NCBI RefSeq assembly: GCF_037949795.1
Contig: NZ_CP149932.1
Span: 1,105,001 to 1,169,000 of the forward strand
Reading direction: 5' to 3'
DNA length: 64,000 nucleotides
From: Thioclava sp. GXIMD2076
GTDB taxonomy: Bacteria; Pseudomonadota; Alphaproteobacteria; Rhodobacterales; Rhodobacteraceae
Positions 62,326 through 64,000 of this stretch are shown here, piece by piece. The translations under genes and the position numbers were made by a program. The notes beneath the pieces are model-generated. The model was not told the DNA's origin and did not search any database. It saw only the letters and a program-made list of their open reading frames with translations. Every line of letters begins with the position of its first letter. The first letter of the stretch is position 1.

Positions 62326-64000
62326 ACGGGCCCCACGCGCTTCCTCGAGCGCGACGGAAGCCGCGATCAGCCCCGCATGGGAGAAGGCTTGCGGGAAATT
62401 ACCCAGATGTTCACCGGTGGCCGCATCGATCTCCTCGGGCATCAGACCCAGATCATTGGCCGAGGCCAGAAGGCCCGCGATCTGCGCTTCCGCCTCCTCG
62501 AGGCGGCCCGCACGGGTCAGGTAATCGGCGGCCCAGAAACCACAGGCCATGAAATGCCCCTCATCGCCGGGCAGGCCGTCGAGCCCCGTGGGGTAGCGCC
62601 TGAAATGCGGTCCTTCGGACAGTTCGCGTTTGAGCGTCTTGAAAGTGGCAACCATCTTCGGATCATCGGCTTCGACGATCCCGATCCGTGGCAGAAGCAG
62701 CACCGAGGCATCCAGCCAGTCCCGCCCGATCGCGCCGGTAAAGGCGCCGATTTCCGCATTCCATGCTTGTGACAGGACATGCTCGCGAATGCGGCTATGC
62801 TCACTGCGGTATCCGGTCGGGTCATCCTGCACCGCTCCCATCTCGATCAGGTCGAGCCACGCGTCGAGCGCCTGCCAGCACATCGCCTTGGAATAGGTGT
62901 GATGCTGGCGCGAGCCCGGAATTTCCCACAGCCCGTTATCGGGCAGGGTCCAGTCCAGCATCGCGGCCTGAGCATAGCCCTGCAGGCGGGTCTGTTCCTC
63001 CTCCGAGAGCGTGCCCCCATGGCGCACATACATCCGTGCACAGTCCAGAACAGCGCCATAGCCATCCAGTTGCAGCTGGCCCTGCGCGTCATTGCCAATG
63101 ATAAGGGGCGCCGAGCCGCGATAGCCTTCGAGCGCCGTTAACTCGCGCGTGCCCGGATCATGTTCTTTTCCGATAGAGTAGAAGACCCCCAGACGCGGCG
63201 CCGAATGGCGAGCGGCCTGCATGAGCCAGCGGAAGAAATTCTCTGCGCATTCCGGTAGATCCAGCGAGAAAAAGGCATGTAGAACAAAGGTTGCATCCCT
63301 GATCCAGCAGAAGCGGTAATCATAGTTGCGCGCCCCGCCCATGACCTCGGGCAGACCCGCTGTGGGTGCGGCCAGTAGCGCGCCTGAATTGTTGTAGTGC
63401 AAAAGATGCAAAGTGACCGCGCTGCGCATGATGGCCTCACGGAACGGGCCATCGGGTTTGCAGCCGGTATTGACCTGTGTCCAGTAGGCGAGTGTTCGGT
63501 CCAACTCGCGGGCAGGCGTGTCGGGGGTGACGGGGCGGGCGTCGGGGCTGGCGCTTGTCAGCATGACAAAGCGCGTCTCTCCCGTCTCGAGCGTGCAGCT
63601 GCCTGCCAATGCGCCGGGCGCCACCGGGGCCAGGTCGACATCCGAGACAAAACGCAGCCCGTCGGAACCGAACTCCATCTGCCAGCTACCATCCTCGTCC
63701 TGCCGGAAATCGGGCAGGGTGGTGCCCCAGTCGAGCATCGGGTTGATCAGCACGCCCAGCTCGGGCTGGCCCTCCAGCGCCTTGACCATCCGCAGCACCT
63801 GTCGTTCGCCGCCAACTGACCCATCCCCGCGTTTGCCGATTGGCATGAGATCGGTCACTTCCAGCACGCCCTGCGGCGTGTGGTGCAGCGTGCGCAGCAC
63901 TGCGCTCTCGCCGATATAGCTGCGGGTGACTTCGCCACAGGTTAGCGGCCCCACAAAGAAGCGCCCGCCACGACGGGCATCGAGCATGCCGGTAAACACC
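62311..64000 (-). CDS. Glycoside hydrolase family 15 protein (5' end outside window)
   Basis: C-terminal ~562 residues of a GH15 (glucoamylase/trehalase-type) enzyme; the open frame runs off the right edge, and the missing N-terminus is short by comparison with ~600-residue family members. Seen: GARNYDYRFCWIRDA (about 216-230), NGLWEIPGSRQHHTYSKAMCW and the C-terminal AFSHAGLI. Such enzymes in alphaproteobacteria often act on trehalose or related glucans and may neighbour ots genes beyond the window. Convergent with tauR. Confidence 0.88.
   Translation of the reverse strand, partial: VFTGMLDARRGGRFFVGPLTCGEVTRSYIGESAVLRTLHHTPQGVLEVTDLMPIGKRGDGSVGGERQVLRMVKALEGQPELGVLINPMLDWGTTLPDFRQDEDGSWQMEFGSDGLRFVSDVDLAPVAPGALAGSCTLETGETRFVMLTSASPDARPVTPDTPARELDRTLAYWTQVNTGCKPDGPFREAIMRSAVTLHLLHYNNSGALLAAPTAGLPEVMGGARNYDYRFCWIRDATFVLHAFFSLDLPECAENFFRWLMQAARHSAPRLGVFYSIGKEHDPGTRELTALEGYRGSAPLIIGNDAQGQLQLDGYGAVLDCARMYVRHGGTLSEEEQTRLQGYAQAAMLDWTLPDNGLWEIPGSRQHHTYSKAMCWQALDAWLDLIEMGAVQDDPTGYRSEHSRIREHVLSQAWNAEIGAFTGAIGRDWLDASVLLLPRIGIVEADDPKMVATFKTLKRELSEGPHFRRYPTGLDGLPGDEGHFMACGFWAADYLTRAGRLEEAEAQIAGLLASANDLGLMPEEIDAATGEHLGNFPQAFSHAGLIAASVALEEARGARRDCD

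Overview
The window is a high-GC stretch of bacterial chromosome, almost certainly from an alphaproteobacterium of the Rhodobacteraceae/Paracoccaceae group. This is inferred from a GcrA cell-cycle regulator, a divergent tpa/TauR taurine pair, divergent hemE/hemC, divergent ubiA/rsmE, the uvrC-pgsA-moaD-moaE cluster, and many short overlapping genes. I see no insertion sequence, prophage, CRISPR array, rRNA or tRNA gene. It reads as a stable core chromosome with a few accessory patches.

Layout. 0-1.4 kb: end of a Mnh/Mrp Na+/H+ antiporter operon. 1.5-8.7 kb: TPR-sulfotransferase, dapA, soluble lytic transglycosylase, a DMT transporter, mnmD and a divergent FAD oxidase that together resemble a split MnmC. 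8.7-13.1 kb: a mosaic of palindromes, then uvrC, a KamA-like radical SAM enzyme, pgsA, moaD and moaE read leftwards. 13.1-13.4 kb: a 338-bp AT-richer gap. 13.4-25 kb: pteridine-reductase-like SDR, CaCA antiporter, zinc-ribbon peptide, S49 peptidase, fdhD, BON/OmpA envelope protein, ubiA/rsmE, a small HxlR-SDR-SRPBCC island, and gshA. 25-29.5 kb: DUF805, plsY and a pyr operon whose PyrC homologue lacks the catalytic residues. 29.7-34.3 kb: beta-barrel protein, ettA, small secreted proteins and a channel with a zinc-ribbon tail. 34.3-45.2 kb: rimO, argD-argF, lone ABC-2 permease, gcrA, hemE/hemC, an FAD-linked dehydrogenase and an MFS exporter. 45.2-49.1 kb: tesA divergent from ybbA-ybbP. 49.2-53.7 kb: TPP riboswitch and thiDOSGEF. 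53.7-64 kb: MATE exporter, LysR regulator, metG, GNAT, LysE, tpa/tauR and the end of a GH15 glycosidase.

How genes work together. The thi genes make the thiazole side of thiamine (ThiO supplies dehydroglycine, ThiS/ThiF carry sulfur, ThiG closes the ring) and join it to the pyrimidine (ThiD, ThiE); ThiC is not here. PyrB and the degenerate PyrC probably form one aspartate transcarbamoylase complex. ArgD and ArgF are consecutive arginine steps. Tpa and TauR handle taurine catabolism. No wholly new multi-gene system is evident. The best leads are the non-catalytic PyrC, the ThiF-rhodanese fusion without zinc cysteines, the TPP switch layout, the tesA/ybbA start codons that overlap by two bases, direct-repeat operators at HxlR and TauR, a triple-repeat secreted protein, and several palindromic intergenic structures.
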